Part shown: in pieces, positions 9,835 to 20,973 of the stretch
How positions within the stretch are numbered: the first letter of the stretch is position 1
How the letters are laid out: every line of letters starts with the position of its first letter
Assembly (NCBI GenBank): GCA_027422505.1
Contig: JAPQWV010000670.1
Location: forward strand, 235,129-299,128
Direction: 5' to 3'
From: Craterostigma plantagineum
Taxonomy: Eukaryota > Streptophyta > Magnoliopsida > Lamiales > Linderniaceae
Length of the DNA: 64,000 nucleotides
Program-made: the position numbers and the translations under genes
Notes under the pieces: generated by a model
What the model was told of the DNA's origin: nothing
What the model saw: only the letters and a program-made list of their open reading frames with translations
The model's database searches: none

Positions 9835-9953
9835 TTAAAAACTCCAATACACTTTTTCTGTTTTTTGGCTAAACAACGATGATATATCTCTTATTCTTTA
9901 TTATATTTGTTGGAAGTGTTGGTTAATTACGAGAGGATAGAGTAGGTGGTAAA
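9835..9953. other. short spacer beside copia-2
   Basis: AT-rich; no feature seen. The five bases next to the copia-2 LTR are GTAAA, but the partner TSD was not found. Confidence 0.4.
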
Positions 9954-10298
9954 TGTTATGAAATATGATTTATATTATTAAGATTATTTTATATATATTA
10001 TGATTATTTTATAAGGAGAGAATTTAAAGGGAGAGAATATATTTTCTATATATTGATATCTTTACAATGCAACTTAAAACACCTATTTATATACTAAAAT
10101 CATACACCAAGATACAATTTAATCATCTATACAACTCATACAAAAATACAACATATTTTTTATACACCTCATTTTATCATAATTCATGAGTCATTAATAT
10201 TCCTAAAACATCCACATTTAATCATAACGATTCATTGTGATGAATCATGATTTAATTTTGATGATTCATTATTGATGAATCATTATTTGTTCATAATA
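9954..10298 (-). repeat. copia-2 3' LTR, 345 bp
   Basis: Ends TCATAACA on the minus strand and begins TATTATGA (a mutated TGTTATGA), giving 8-bp inverted termini. It lies immediately after a CCAAGGGGG purine tract. A TATATAAATAGG-like TATA box lies inside, and several ATGATTCAT words are repeated near the U3 end. Confidence 0.8.
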
Positions 10299-10300
10299 CT

Positions 10301-10309
10301 CCCCCTTGG
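10301..10309 (-). promoter_or_regulatory. copia-2 polypurine tract
   Basis: Minus-strand CCAAGGGGGAG directly precedes the LTR start; it primes plus-strand cDNA synthesis in LTR elements. Confidence 0.75.
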
Positions 10310-10435
10310 ATGTTTTTCGAAAAATATGTTTTAGCTTGTTGCCTCATTAAAAACCTTACTGGGAAAACCACATGGGAAAAGCCACAGTTAAGGGAAAAAG
10401 AGTGCAACACATATTTACTCCCCCTGATGATGACA

Positions 10436-12132
10436 TCATTTTAAATCTCTAAGTCTTCGAATGCTAATTTCATATACCAACCTTCTGAAAATTATTGGAG
10501 GAAGTGCTTTTGTGAACAAATCTGCAAGATTTTTATTTGATTGCACTTGTTGTACTTCAATATCACCACTTTTCTCCAGTTCATGTGTAAAGAAAATTTT
10601 TGGTGATATATGTTTTGTTCTATCACCTTTGATATATCCATCCTTTAATTGGGCAATGCATGCCGCATTATCTTCATAATATATCGTCGGAAGTAACTTT
10701 TCCGATAACAATCCACAAGTTTGTTGCATATGCTGAATAATCGATCGCAACCAGACACATTCTCTGCTAGCTTCATGAATCGCTAGTATTTCAGCGTAAT
10801 TAGATGAAGTGCAATTAAACTCTGTTTAACTGATCGGCATGAAATAGCAGTTCCACCATACGTAAATAAGTAACCCGTTTGCGATCGTGCATTATGTGGG
10901 TCAATAAGAATCCAGCATATGCATACCCAATTAAATCTGTTTTCAACTCATTAGAGAAGAACAGTCCCATATAAGTTGTTCCTTGAAGGTATCGAAATAT
11001 TCGTTTAACTCCGTTCCAATGTCTACGAGTCGGCGAAGAACTGTATCTTGCCAATAAATTTACTGCAAACGCTATATCAGGTCGCGTATGACTTGTAATA
11101 TACATTGGTGCTCCGATAGCATATGGTACTTCAGGACCAAGTATCTTTTCATCATTTTTACGTGGTCTGAACGGATCTTTATTCACGTCTAATGAACGGA
11201 CGATCATAGGAGTATCCAGTGGATGAGCTTTGTCCATGTAAAACCTTTTCAACACCTTTTTTCGTATAAGTTTCTTGATGTACAAATATTCCATTCTTCA
11301 AATATTCAATTTGCAGTCCGAGACAATATTTTGTTTTACCAAGATCTTTCATTTCGAACTCCTTTTGCAAACAATTAACCACTTTCGACAACTCTTCAGG
11401 AGTTCCAAATTCGTTTTCAATATAATGACAAATTCGTTTTCACATCTCCTCATAAATATACAAGGGCAAATTTGATCATTTGTATAGCCCTCTTTCAATA
11501 AATATTCACTTAGGCGATTATACCACATACGCTCGGATTGCTTCAATCCATAAAGCCACTATTAGCTTAATTGAGATGTCACTGTCAAGTGAGCCATATA
11601 GATAAGCAGTGACGACATCCATTAGACGCATATCGAGTCCTTCACGTACTGCCATACTAATTATATAACGAATAGTAGTTGCGTCTACCACAGGAGAATA
11701 CGTCTCCTCATAATCAATACCAGGTCTCTGTGAGAAACCTTGTGCAACAAGCCGTGCTTTATATCTTACAATTTCCCCATTTTCATTTCTCTTTCTAATA
11801 AAAACCATAAATCCAACCGGCTTTACATTTTCTGGTATGCGGACTACATGTCCGAAAACTTTTCATTTCTCAAGTGATTTTAGTTCTGCCTCGATTGCAT
11901 CTTTCCATTTTGGCCAATCTTTTCGTAGTCTGCATTTGTTTACAGACCTTGGTCCTTGTTCCTCATTTTCATTTATCTCATGCATTTCATGTAGCGCTAC
12001 GCTAAATAAGAATTTATCGTCAACGTTGACTACGGTTCCATCTAATTCTGTTCTGGGCGTAATTGATGGAGATCTCTTCATTATTATTATTTTCAATATG
12101 TTCAGGTACCTGAGTTTCATTTGTATCGTCAT
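10436..12132 (-). pseudogene. copia-2 unit A: RT and RNase H, broken
   Basis: The N-terminal RT palm (KARLVAQGFSQRPGIDYEETYSP, near 11808-11700) leads through a frame disrupted at KLIVALWI. The catalytic YVDD block is missing: after CENEFVII the sequence jumps to GTPEELSKVVN-like codons, with a short repeat of GAAAACGAATTT at the join (about 11425-11450). RT C-terminal and connection segments follow (PYAIGAPMYITSHTRPDIAFAVNLL, 11110). RNase H ends at 10436 with YYEDNAACIAQLKDGYIKGDRTKHI and SNKNLADLFTKALP. At least four frame breaks. This is the only unit retaining RNase H. Confidence 0.85.
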
Positions 12133-13091
12133 TTATGCCCATCGACTCTTCTTTAGTCGATAAATATTCGATTGGACCATTCTTATTATTTGCTCCTTTT
12201 CTTTTCCGAGGGTTTTTACTTTGGAACCGGATGGCCTACCACGCTTGCGTTGTGGTTTAGGCTCAATATCTCGTGTTTGTTCTGTAGGAACATCAATTCT
12301 TGCAGGAGCATTAACGGCCGAAATATGTGACTTGGTCACTCTCTTCGGGTCAGTAAAGTTGTCTGGCAATTGGTTCGCTAAGCTTTGTAAATGAATTAGC
12401 TTCTGAACTTCTAGTTCACATTCTTTCGTTTGAGGATCATAATGATTTAGCGAAAGCTCATTCCAACTAATATTTCTTTCCAGCCGTTTCTTTTCTCGCC
12501 CTAATGTCGGAAATTTGTTTCATCAAAGTGACAGTCGGCAAATCTAGCCGTGAATAAATCTCCAATTAGCGGTTCCAAATATCTTATAATAGATGGAGAT
12601 TCAAATCCGACATATATTCCCAACCTCCTTTGAGGTCCCATCTTTGTGCATTGTGGTGGCGCAATTGGAACATATACTGCACAACCAAAAATTCTTAGAT
12701 AGGAAATATCTGGTTCCTGACCATAAACCATTTGTAATGGTGAGATATCATGGTAACTTGTTGGCCTGATGCGAATTAGTGCCGCTGCATGTAATAGCGC
12801 ATGTCCCCAACAAGTCGAGGGAAGCTTCGACTTCATCAATAATGGTTACAGACGTTTAATCAATGATTCTGCAAGACCGTTTTGCGTATGAACATGTGGC
12901 ACAGGATGCTCAACATCCATACCGATAGACATACAATAATCATTAAATGCCTTGGAAGTAAATTCACCAGCATTGTCAAAGCGTATTTCTTTATCGGATA
13001 ATCTGGAAAATGTGCTCTTAATCGAACCAACTAAGCAAGCAACCTCGCAAACGCCACATTCCTCGTAGATAATAAACATACGTGGGTTCAT
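12133..13091 (-). pseudogene. copia-2 unit A: integrase, broken
   Basis: Contains the D-Asn segment (KEIRFDNAGEFTSKAFNDY), the Glu segment (VPHVHTQNGLAESLIKRL) and the GCAVYVPIAPPQ and FESPSIIRYLEP blocks. A short deletion at about 12846 removes codons present in units B and C, and a frameshift near 12510 splits the C-terminal region. More diverged from units B and C than the gag/PR part of the same unit. Confidence 0.85.
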
Positions 13092-13966
13092 CTACTCGAT
13101 GCATCAATTAATACCATAAAATATTTGAATGGTCCCCATGATGGGTGTATCGGCCAACAAATATCACCATGTATACGTTCTAGAAATACAATAGATTCAT
13201 TATTTACTTTCATTGGTGATGGCCGAACAATTAACTTCCCTTTAGAGCAAGCAGCACAAAATAATTCATTAGATTGAAGAATCCTTTGGTTCTTTATCGA
13301 ATGTCCACGTGGATTTTCAATTATTTTTCGCATCATAATTGAACCGGGATGGCCCAACCGGTCATGCCAAACATTAAAAGCACTGTCTTCAGTAAACTTC
13401 TGGTTTACGATAGCATATGATTCAATTGTTCTCAGATATGTATAGTATAACCCAGAGTCAAAAGAATGTAATATTTCCACGATTCTTTTTTCATTCGAAA
13501 TCACTTTTGTCATGTGCAAATATTCGACGTCTCCCTTTTCTGCCGTCTCAACATGATATCCATTATTTCGAATAGCTTTAAAGCTTAGTAAATTTCTTTG
13601 AGACTTAGGAGAATATAAGGCATTTTTTATTATTAGCCTTGTCCCTTTCGGCAGTAAAATGCTAGCTCTTCCGGAGTCTTCAATTATATTTGTAATGCCC
13701 GAGATAGTAATGACACTCTCTCCTTTCATTTCAAGATGATCAAAATATTTCTTTCTCAGAATCGTATGAGTCGTTGCGCAGTCTGCGAGACATAATTCTC
13801 CATTGCACATGCTCGTATCCATTGTATGAATGTCCTTAATAATAAGCACATAATAACCAGTATTATTGATAACAAAGCATGCAAACATACAAATACTTAA
13901 CACAACGATACATATAATACAAGCATATAATACACACACATAATTAAACATATGATAATAACACAT
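13088..13966 (-). pseudogene. copia-2 unit A: protease and GAG-pre-integrase
   Basis: 292-codon frame. CNGELCLADCATTHTIL is the retropepsin start; its triad reads D-C-A, where family members normally have D-S/T-G/A. The stretch ALYSPKSQRNLLSFKAIRNNGYHVE and then VWHDRLGHPGS and FCAACSKGKLIVRP form GAG-pre-IN and the IN zinc finger. The hydrophobic first ~45 residues (MCYYHMFNYVCVLY...) come from the AT-rich linker after the gag stop and are probably not translated. The frame ends near the beginning of the integrase core. Confidence 0.8.
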
Positions 13967-15222
13967 AAGGGAATCACATCAAGCTTATTGAAAATCCGCG
14001 GCATCAAATTGAGTACTTTCATTGACACCAGAAGTAGAGGCGAGATCACCCTGAACAAGATTTGTTTCAATTTTCTTTCCTTTGTCCTTTTGATATAATT
14101 CAACGAGATGTTTGGGCGTGCGACAAGTTTTCGACCAATGGCCCAAACCACCGCAACGATAGCATCGCTCATCATTATCCTTTTGTTCGGTGTGCCTATT
14201 CTAATCCTTATTATCATAGCTTTTCCTCTTCTGGGGAGACTTTGATAACCACCACGATTGTTACGATAACCACCATGGAAGTACTGATAATCACCACCAT
14301 AATATCCTTCGCCACGACCTCGGCCTTGACCACGGCCTCGTCCGCGGCCGCGATATCTGCCACGTCCACGTCCACGACCATTACCTCGATTATTATCCTT
14401 ATTATTTCGCCTGACTGCATTCGCTTCAGGGAGCGCAGCCGCACCGGTTGGTCGGGATTCGTGGTTTTTCATCAACAATTCGTTGTTTTGCTCAGCCAAC
14501 AATAAAACAGATATTAGTTCTGGATACCTTTTGAATTGCCTTTCACGATATTGTTGCTGCAATACTACATTCGATGGATGGAAAGTGGTGAATGTTTCTT
14601 CGAGCTTATCATCATCGGTGATTGCTTCTCCACATAATTTCGATGTAGAAGTATATCTATGAACTGCAGAGCTTATCATCACCTGCAGTCGTCGACATAT
14701 TGCTATAATGACAAATTCGTTTTCACATCTCCTTATAAATATACAAGGGCAAATTTGATCATTTGTATAGCCCTCTTTCAATAAATATTCACTTAGGCGA
14801 TTATACCACATACGCTCGGATTGCTTCAATCCATAAAGCGACTTATTTAGCTTAACTGAGATGTCACTGTCAAGTGAGCCATATAGAGAAGCAGTGACGA
14901 CATCCATTAGACGCATATCGAGTCCTTCACGTACTACCAGAGTAATTATATAACGAAAAGTAGTTGCGTCTACCACAGGAGAATACGTCTCCTCATAATC
15001 AATACCAGGTCTCTGTGAGAAACCTTGTGCGACAAGCCGTGCTTTATATCTTACAATTTCCCCCTTTTCATTTCTCTTTCTAATAAAAACCCATTTAAAT
15101 CCAACCGGCTTTACGTTTTCTGGTATGTGGACTACAGGTCCGAAAACTTTTCGTTTCTCAAGTGATTTTAGTTCTGCCTCGATTGCATCTTCCATTTTGG
15201 CCAATCTTTTCGTAGTCTGCAT
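13897..15222 (-). pseudogene. RT::Gag fusion reading frame at joint B/A (441 codons)
   Basis: One continuous frame runs from RT (KRKVFGPVVHIPENVKPVGF, GIDYEETYSPVVDATTF, NKSLYGLKQSERMW, CENEFVIIA) straight into mid-gag (STSKLCGEAITDDDK). The RT bases extend to AATATGTCGACGAC, which would encode YVDD in the neighbouring frame, so RT is shifted just before its catalytic Asp pair. The last ~120 codons, after the Gly-Arg repeat, are in a non-gag frame because of a shift before the knuckle. It is a by-product of the tandem duplication, not a designed protein. An identical copy with one residue change lies at 17200-18525. Confidence 0.8.
13985..14700 (-). pseudogene. copia-2 unit A: Gag C-terminal half
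   Basis: Gag begins mid-domain at the joint (STSKLCGEAITDDDKLEETF), continues FHPSNVVLQQQYRERQFKRY, a long Gly-Arg repeat (GRGRGRGRYRGRGRG), and a CCHC knuckle CYRCGGLGHWSKTC, then DAADFQ and TAA at 13987-13985. The codon before the knuckle is TAG here (NKD-stop-NRHTEQKD), shared with unit B. The N-terminal half of gag is absent. RG-rich and knuckle regions bind RNA. Confidence 0.85.
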
Positions 15223-15434
15223 TCGTTTACAGACCTTGTTCCATGTTCCTCATTTTCATTTATCTCATTCATTTCATGTAGCGCTACGTTAAATGAGAAT
15301 TTATCGTCAACGTTGACTTTCTCTCGGTTCCATCTAATTCTGTCCTGGGCGTAATTGATGGAGATCTCTTCATTATTATTATTTTTAATATGTTCAGGTA
15401 CCTGAGTTTCATTTGTATCGTCATTTATGCCCAT
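14705..15434 (-). pseudogene. copia-2 unit B: RT N-terminus and IN-RT linker
   Basis: Linker (MGINDDTNETQVPEHIKNNNNEE, VDDKFSFNVALHEMNEINENE) then RT N-terminal third ending at the joint. One base is lost relative to unit A around 15190 (KDWPKWKMQSRQN versus WKDAIEAELKSLEK), splitting linker from RT. Confidence 0.8.
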
Positions 15435-16382
15435 CGACTCTTCTTTAGTCGATAAATCCTCGATTGGACCATTCTTATTATTTGCTCCTTTTCTTTTCCG
15501 AGGGTTTTTATCTTTGGAACCGGATGGCCTACCACGCTTGTGTTGTGGTTTAGGCTCAATATCTCATGTTTGTTCTGTAGGAACATCAATTCTTCCAGGA
15601 GCATTAACAACCGGAATATGTGACTTAGTCACCCTCTTCGGGTCAGTAAAGTTGTCTGGCAATTGGTTCGCTAAGCTTTGTAAATGAATTATCTTCTGAA
15701 CTTCCAGTTCACATTCTTTCGTTCGAGGATCATAATGATTTAGCGAAAGCTCATTCCAACTAATATTTCTTTCCAGCCGTTTCTTTTCTCCCCCTAATGT
15801 CGGAAAATTTGTTTCATCAAAGTGACAGTCGGCAAATCTAGCCGTGAATAAATCTCCAGTTAGCGGTTCCAAATATCTTATAAGAGATGGAGATTCAAAT
15901 CCGACATATATTCCCAACCTCCTTCGAGGTCCCATCTTTGTGCGTTGTGGTGGCGCAATTGGAACATATACCGCACAGCCAAAACTTCTTAGATAGGAAA
16001 TATCTGGTTCCTGACCATAAACAATTTGTAACGGGGAGATATCATGGTAACTTGTTGGCCTGATGCGAATTAGTGCCGCTGCATGTAATAGCGCATGTCC
16101 CCAACAAGTTGAGGGAAGCTTCGACTTCATCAATAATGGTCTTGCAATTAATTGCAGACGTTTAATCAATGAATCTGCAAGACCGTTTTGCGTATGAACA
16201 TGTGGCACAGGATGCTCAACATCAATATCGATACATACAATAACATTAAATGCCTTGGAAGTAAATTCACCAGCATTGTCAAGGCGTATTTCTTTATCGG
16301 ATAATCCGAAAAATGTGCTCTTAATCGAACCAACTAAGCAAGCAACCTCGCAAACGCCACATTCCTCGTAGATAATAAACAT
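15425..16382 (-). pseudogene. copia-2 unit B: integrase core and C-terminus
   Basis: 272-codon frame with DNAGEFTSKAF, HTQNGLADSLIKRLQLIARPLLMKSKLPSTCWGHA and GCAVYVPIAPPQRTKMGPRRRLG, followed by SFPTLGGEKKRLERN and the pre-RT linker. A TGA after PTEQT (near 15566) and a frame change around FNVIVCIDID (near 16245) are shared with unit C but not with unit A. Confidence 0.85.
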
Positions 16383-17269
16383 ACGTGGGATCTTCTACTC
16401 GATGCATCAATTAATACCATAAAATATTTGAATGGTCCACATGATGGGTGTATCGGCCAACAAATATCACCATGTATACGTTCTAGAAATACAATAGATT
16501 CATTCTTTACTTTCATTGGTGATGGCCGAACAATTAACTTCCCTTTAGAGCAAGCAGCACAAAATAATTCATTAGATTGAAGAATCCTTTGGTTCTTTAT
16601 CGAATGTCCACGTGGATTTTCAATTATTTTTCGCATCATAATTGAACCGGGATGGCCCAACCGGTCATGCCAAACATTAAAAGCACTGTCTTCAGTAAAC
16701 TTCTGGTTTACGATAGCATATGATTCAATTGTTCTCAGATATGTATACTATAACCCAGAGTCAAAAGAATGTAATATTTCCACGATTCTTTTTTCATTCG
16801 AAATCACTTTTGTCATGTGCAAATATTCGACGTCTCCCTTTTCTGCCGTCTCAACATGATATCCATTATTTCGAATAGCTTTAAAGCTTAGTAAATTTCT
16901 TTGAGACTTAGGAGAATATAAGGCATTTTTTATTATTAGCCTTGTCCCTTTCGGCAGTAAAATGCTAGCTCTTCCAGAGTCTTCAATTATATTTGTAATG
17001 CCCGAGATAGTAATGACACTCTCTCCTTTCATTTCAAGATGATCAAAATATTTCTTTCTCAGAATCGTATGAGTCGTTGCGCAGTCTGCGAGACATAATT
17101 CTCCATTGCACATGCTCGTATCCATTGTATGAATGTCCTTAATAATAAGCACATAATAACCAGTATTATTGATAACAAAGCATGCAAACATACAAATACT
17201 TAACACAACGATACATATAATACAAGCATATAATACACACACATAATTAAACATATGATAATAACACAT
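16334..17269 (-). pseudogene. copia-2 unit B: protease and GAG-pre-integrase, with nonsense codon
   Basis: Same content as 13088-13966. A single change (TATACT to TATAGT on the minus strand, about 16751) turns a Tyr codon of SGLYYTYL into TAG, splitting the frame into 173 and about 108 codons. The D-C-A protease triad is retained. Confidence 0.85.
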
Positions 17270-18525
17270 AAGGAAATCACATCAAGCTTATTGAAAATCC
17301 GCGGCATCAAATTGAGTACTTTCATTGACACCAGAAGTAGAGGCGAGATCACCCTGAACAAGATTTGTTTCAATTTTCTTTCCTTTGTCCTTTTGATATA
17401 ATTCAACGAGATGTTTGGGCGTGCGACAAGTTTTCGACCAATGGCCCAAACCACCGCAACGATAGCATCGCTCATCATTATCCTTTTGTTCGGTGTGCCT
17501 ATTCTAATCCTTATTATCATAGCTTTTCCTCTTCTGGGGAGACTTTGATAACCACCACGATTGTTACGATAACCACCATGGAAGTACTGATAATCACCAC
17601 CATAATATCCTTCGCCACGACCTCGGCCTTGACCACGGCCTCGTCCGCGGCCGCGATATCTGCCACGTCCACGTCCACGACCATTACCTCGATTATTATC
17701 CTTATTATTTCGCCTGACTGCATTCGCTTCAGGGAGCGCAGCCGCACCGGTTGGTCGGGATTCGTGGTTTTTCATCAACAATTCGTTGTTTTGCTCAGCC
17801 AACAATAAAACAGATATTAGTTCTGGATACCTTTTGAATTGCCTTTCACGATATTGTTGCTGCAATACTACATTCGATGGATGGAAAGTGGTGAATGTTT
17901 CTTCGAGCTTATCATCATCGGTGATTGCTTCTCCACATAATTTCGATGTAGAAGTATATCTATGAACTGCAGAGCTTATCATCACCTGCAGTCGTCGACA
18001 TATTGCTATAATGACAAATTCGTTTTCACATCTCCTTATAAATATACAAGGGCAAATTTGATCATTTGTATAGCCCTCTTTCAATAAATATTCACTTAGG
18101 CGATTATACCACATACGCTCGGATTGCTTCAATCCATAAAGCGACTTATTTAGCTTAACTGAGATGTCACTGTCAAGTGAGCCATATAGAGAAGCAGTGA
18201 CGACATCCATTAGACGCATATCGAGTCCTTCACGTACTACCAGAGTAATTATATAACGAAAAGTAGTTGCGTCTACCACAGGAGAATACGTCTCCTCATA
18301 ATCAATACCAGGTCTCTGTGAGAAACCTTGTGCGACAAGCCGTGCTTTATATCTTACAATTTCCCCCTTTTCATTTCTCTTTCTAATAAAAACCCATTTA
18401 AATCCAACCGGCTTTACGTTTTCTGGTATGTGGACTACAGGTCCGAAAACTTTTCGTTTCTCAAGTGATTTTAGTTCTGCCTCGATTGCATCTTCCATTT
18501 TGGCCAATCTTTTCGTAGTCTGCAT
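17200..18525 (-). pseudogene. RT::Gag fusion reading frame at joint C/B (441 codons)
   Basis: Second copy of the fusion at 13897-15222, differing by one residue in the tail (DVISLC versus DVIPLC). Joint at about 17995-18003. Confidence 0.8.
17288..18003 (-). pseudogene. copia-2 unit B: Gag C-terminal half
   Basis: Identical in content to unit A gag, including the shared TAG before the CYRCGGLGHWSKTC knuckle and the TAA after DAADFQ. Confidence 0.85.
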
Positions 18526-18913
18526 TCGTTTACAGACCTTGTTCCATGTTCCTCATTTTCATTTATCTCATTCATTTCATGTAGCGCTACGTTAAATGAG
18601 AATTTATCGTCAACGTTGACTTTCTCTCGGTTCCATCTAATTCTGTCCTGGGCGTAATTGATGGAGATCTCTTCATTATTATTATTTTTAATATGTTCAG
18701 GTACCTGAGTTTCATTTGTATCGTCATTTATGCCCATCGACTCTTCTTTAGTCGATAAATCCTCGATTGGACCATTCTTATTATTTGCTCCTTTTCTTTT
18801 CCGAGGGTTTTTATCTTTGGAACCGGATGGCCTACCACGCTTGTGTTGTGGTTTAGGCTCAATATCTCATGTTTGTTCTGTAGGAACATCAATTCTTCCA
18901 GGAGCATTAACAA
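18008..18913 (-). pseudogene. copia-2 unit C: linker and RT N-terminus
   Basis: Same as 14705-15610: linker frames (88 and 61 codons) and RT N-terminus ending at the C/B joint. Confidence 0.8.
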
Positions 18914-19685
18914 CCGGAATATGTGACTTAGTCACCCTCTTCGGGTCAGTAAAGTTGTCTGGCAATTGGTTCGCTAAGCTTTGTAAATGAATTATCTTCT
19001 GAACTTCCAGTTCACATTCTTTCGTTCGAGGATCATAATGATTTAGCGAAAGCTCATTCCAACTAATATTTCTTTCCAGCCGTTTCTTTTCTCCCCCTAA
19101 TGTCGAAAAATTTGTTTCATCAAAGTGACAGTCGGCAAATCTAGCCGTGAATAAATCTCCAGTTAGCGGTTCCAAATATCTTATAAGAGATGGAGATTCA
19201 AATCCGACATATATTCCCAACCTCCTTCGAGGTCCCATCTTTGTGCGTTGTGGTGGCGCAATTGGAACATATACCGCACAGCCAAAACTTCTTAGATAGG
19301 AAATATCTGGTTCCTGACCATAAACCATTTGTAACGGGGAGATATCATGGTAACTTGTTGGCCTGATGCGAATTAGTGCCGCTGCATGTAATAGCGCATG
19401 TCCCCAACAAGTTGAGGGAAGCTTCGACTTCATCAATAATGGTCTTGCAATTAATTGCAGACGTTTAATCAATGAATCTGCAAGACCGTTTTGCGTATGA
19501 ACATGTGGCACAGGATGCTCAACATCAATATCGATACATACAATAACATTAAATGCCTTGGAAGTAAATTCACCAGCATTGTCAAGGCGTATTTCTTTAT
19601 CGGATAATCCGAAAAATGTGCTCTTAATCGAACCAACTAAGCAAGCAACCTCGCAAACGCCACATTCCTCGTAGATAATAAACAT
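18867..19685 (-). pseudogene. copia-2 unit C: integrase
   Basis: 272-codon frame, differing from unit B by two residues noticed (LQMVYG for LQIVYG, FSTLGG for FPTLGG). Confidence 0.85.
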
Positions 19686-20494
19686 ACGTGGGATCTTCTA
19701 CTCGATGCATCAATTAATACCATAAAATATTTGAATGGTCCACATGATGGGTGTATCGGCCAACAAATATCACCATGTATACGTTCTAGAAATACAATAG
19801 ATTCATTCTTTACTTTCATTGGTGATGGCCGAACAGTTAACTTCCCTTTAGAGCAAGCAGCACAAAATAATTCATTAGATTGAAGAATCCTTTGGTTCTT
19901 TATCGAATGTCCACGTGAATTTTCAATTATTTTTCGCATCATAATTGAACCGGGATGGCCCAACCGGTCATGCCAAACATTAAAAGCACTGTCTTCAGTA
20001 AACTTCTGGTTTACGATAGCATATGATTCAATTGTTCTCAGATATGTATAGTATAACCCAGAGTCAAAAGAATGTAATATTTCCACGATTCTTTTATCAT
20101 TCGAAATCACTTTTGTCATGTGCAAATATTCGACGTCTCCCTTTTCTGCCGTCTCAACATGATATCCATTATTTCGAATAGCTTTAAAGCTTAGTAAATT
20201 TCTTTGAGACTTAGGAGAATATAAGGCATTTTCGATTATTAGCCTTGTCCCTTTCGGCATTAAAATGCTAGCTCTTTCGGAGCCTTCAATTATATTTGTA
20301 ATGCCCGAGATAGTAATGACACTCTCTCCTTTCATTTCAAGATGATCAAAATATTTCTTTCTCAGAATCGTATGAGTCGTTGCGCAGTCTGCGAGACATA
20401 ATTCTCCATTGCACATGCTCGTATCCATTGTATGAATGTCCTTAATAATAAGCACATAATAACCATTATTATTGATAACAAAGCATGCAAACAT
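19637..20494 (-). pseudogene. copia-2 unit C: protease and GAG-pre-integrase
   Basis: 285-codon frame without the unit B nonsense codon. It includes LADCATTHTILRKKYFDHLEM, IEGSERASILMPKGT, VWHDRLGHPGS and CAACSKGKLTVRP. The upstream linker has one extra A compared with A and B, removing the long hydrophobic N-terminal extension. Confidence 0.85.
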
Positions 20495-20584
20495 ACAAAT
20501 AACTTAACACAACGATACATATAATACAAGCATATAATACACACACATAATTAAACATATGATAATAACACATAAGGGAATCAC

Positions 20585-20973
20585 ATCAAGCTTATTGAAA
20601 ATCCGCGGCATCAAATTGAGTACTTTCATTGACACTAGAAGTAGAGGCGAGATCACCCTGAACAAGATTTGTTTCAATTTTCTTTCCTTTGTCCTTTTGA
20701 TATAATTCAACGAGATGTTTGGGCGTGCGACAAGTTTTCGACCAATGGCCCAAACCACCGCAACGATAGCATCGCTCATTATCCTTTTGTTCGGTGTGCC
20801 TCTTCTCATCCTTATTATCATAACTTTTCCTCTTCTGGGAAGACTTTGATAACCACCACGATTGTTACGATAACCACCACGGAAGTACTGATAATCACCA
20901 CCATAATATCCTTGGCCACGACCTCGGCCTTGACCACGGCCTTGATCACAGCCTCGTCCGCGGCCGCGATATC
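20585..20973 (-). pseudogene. copia-2 unit C: Gag remnant
   Basis: Part of the Gly-Arg region and the CCHC knuckle (ERCYRCGGLGHWSKTC), TAA after DAADFQ. Intact GAG codon where A and B have TAG. Truncated at 20973. Confidence 0.8.

Larger units (their letters stand above)
11440..14700 (-). repeat. tandem unit A (about 3.26 kb) of copia-2 array
   Basis: Corresponds to unit B from the gag joint (14700) to the RT break (about 11440). The gag-PR part is near-identical to unit B, while IN and RT are noticeably more diverged and carry private indels. Confidence 0.8.
14701..18003 (-). repeat. tandem unit B (about 3303 bp) of copia-2 array
   Basis: Landmarks recur at a constant offset of 3303 from unit A to B (13897 to 17200, 14062 to 17365) and of 3303-3304 from B to C (17365 to 20669, 15564 to 18867). 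Only scattered substitutions were noticed between copies. Confidence 0.9.
9954..20973 (-). mobile_element. copia-2: Ty1/copia element with internally triplicated body
   Basis: Minus-strand order is gag end, PR, IN, RT start (unit C), then gag, PR, IN, RT start (unit B), then gag, PR, IN, RT, RNase H, PPT, 3' LTR (unit A). The 5' LTR, PBS and gag N-terminus are absent; at 20973 the copy stops abruptly against a gypsy LTR fragment. Every unit carries stops or frameshifts, so the locus is inactive. Confidence 0.9.
18004..20973 (-). repeat. tandem unit C (truncated, about 2.97 kb) of copia-2 array
   Basis: Same content as unit B, but gag is cut at 20973 inside the Gly-Arg region, where the sequence switches to gypsy-1 LTR. 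Unit C lacks the TAG found in gag of A and B (GAG instead, near 20813), so A and B share a more recent origin for that segment. Confidence 0.88.

Noticed and set aside
13830..13966. Hydrophobic N-terminus resembling a membrane segment
   Set aside because: It comes from AT-rich linker after the gag stop; the linker changes frame in unit C, so it is not conserved as protein.
14062..14505. 147-codon plus-strand frame (repeated at 17365 and 20669) rich in Thr, Ile and Ser
   Set aside because: It is the antisense shadow of the Gly-Arg region and knuckle of copia-2 gag; repeated only because the array is repeated.
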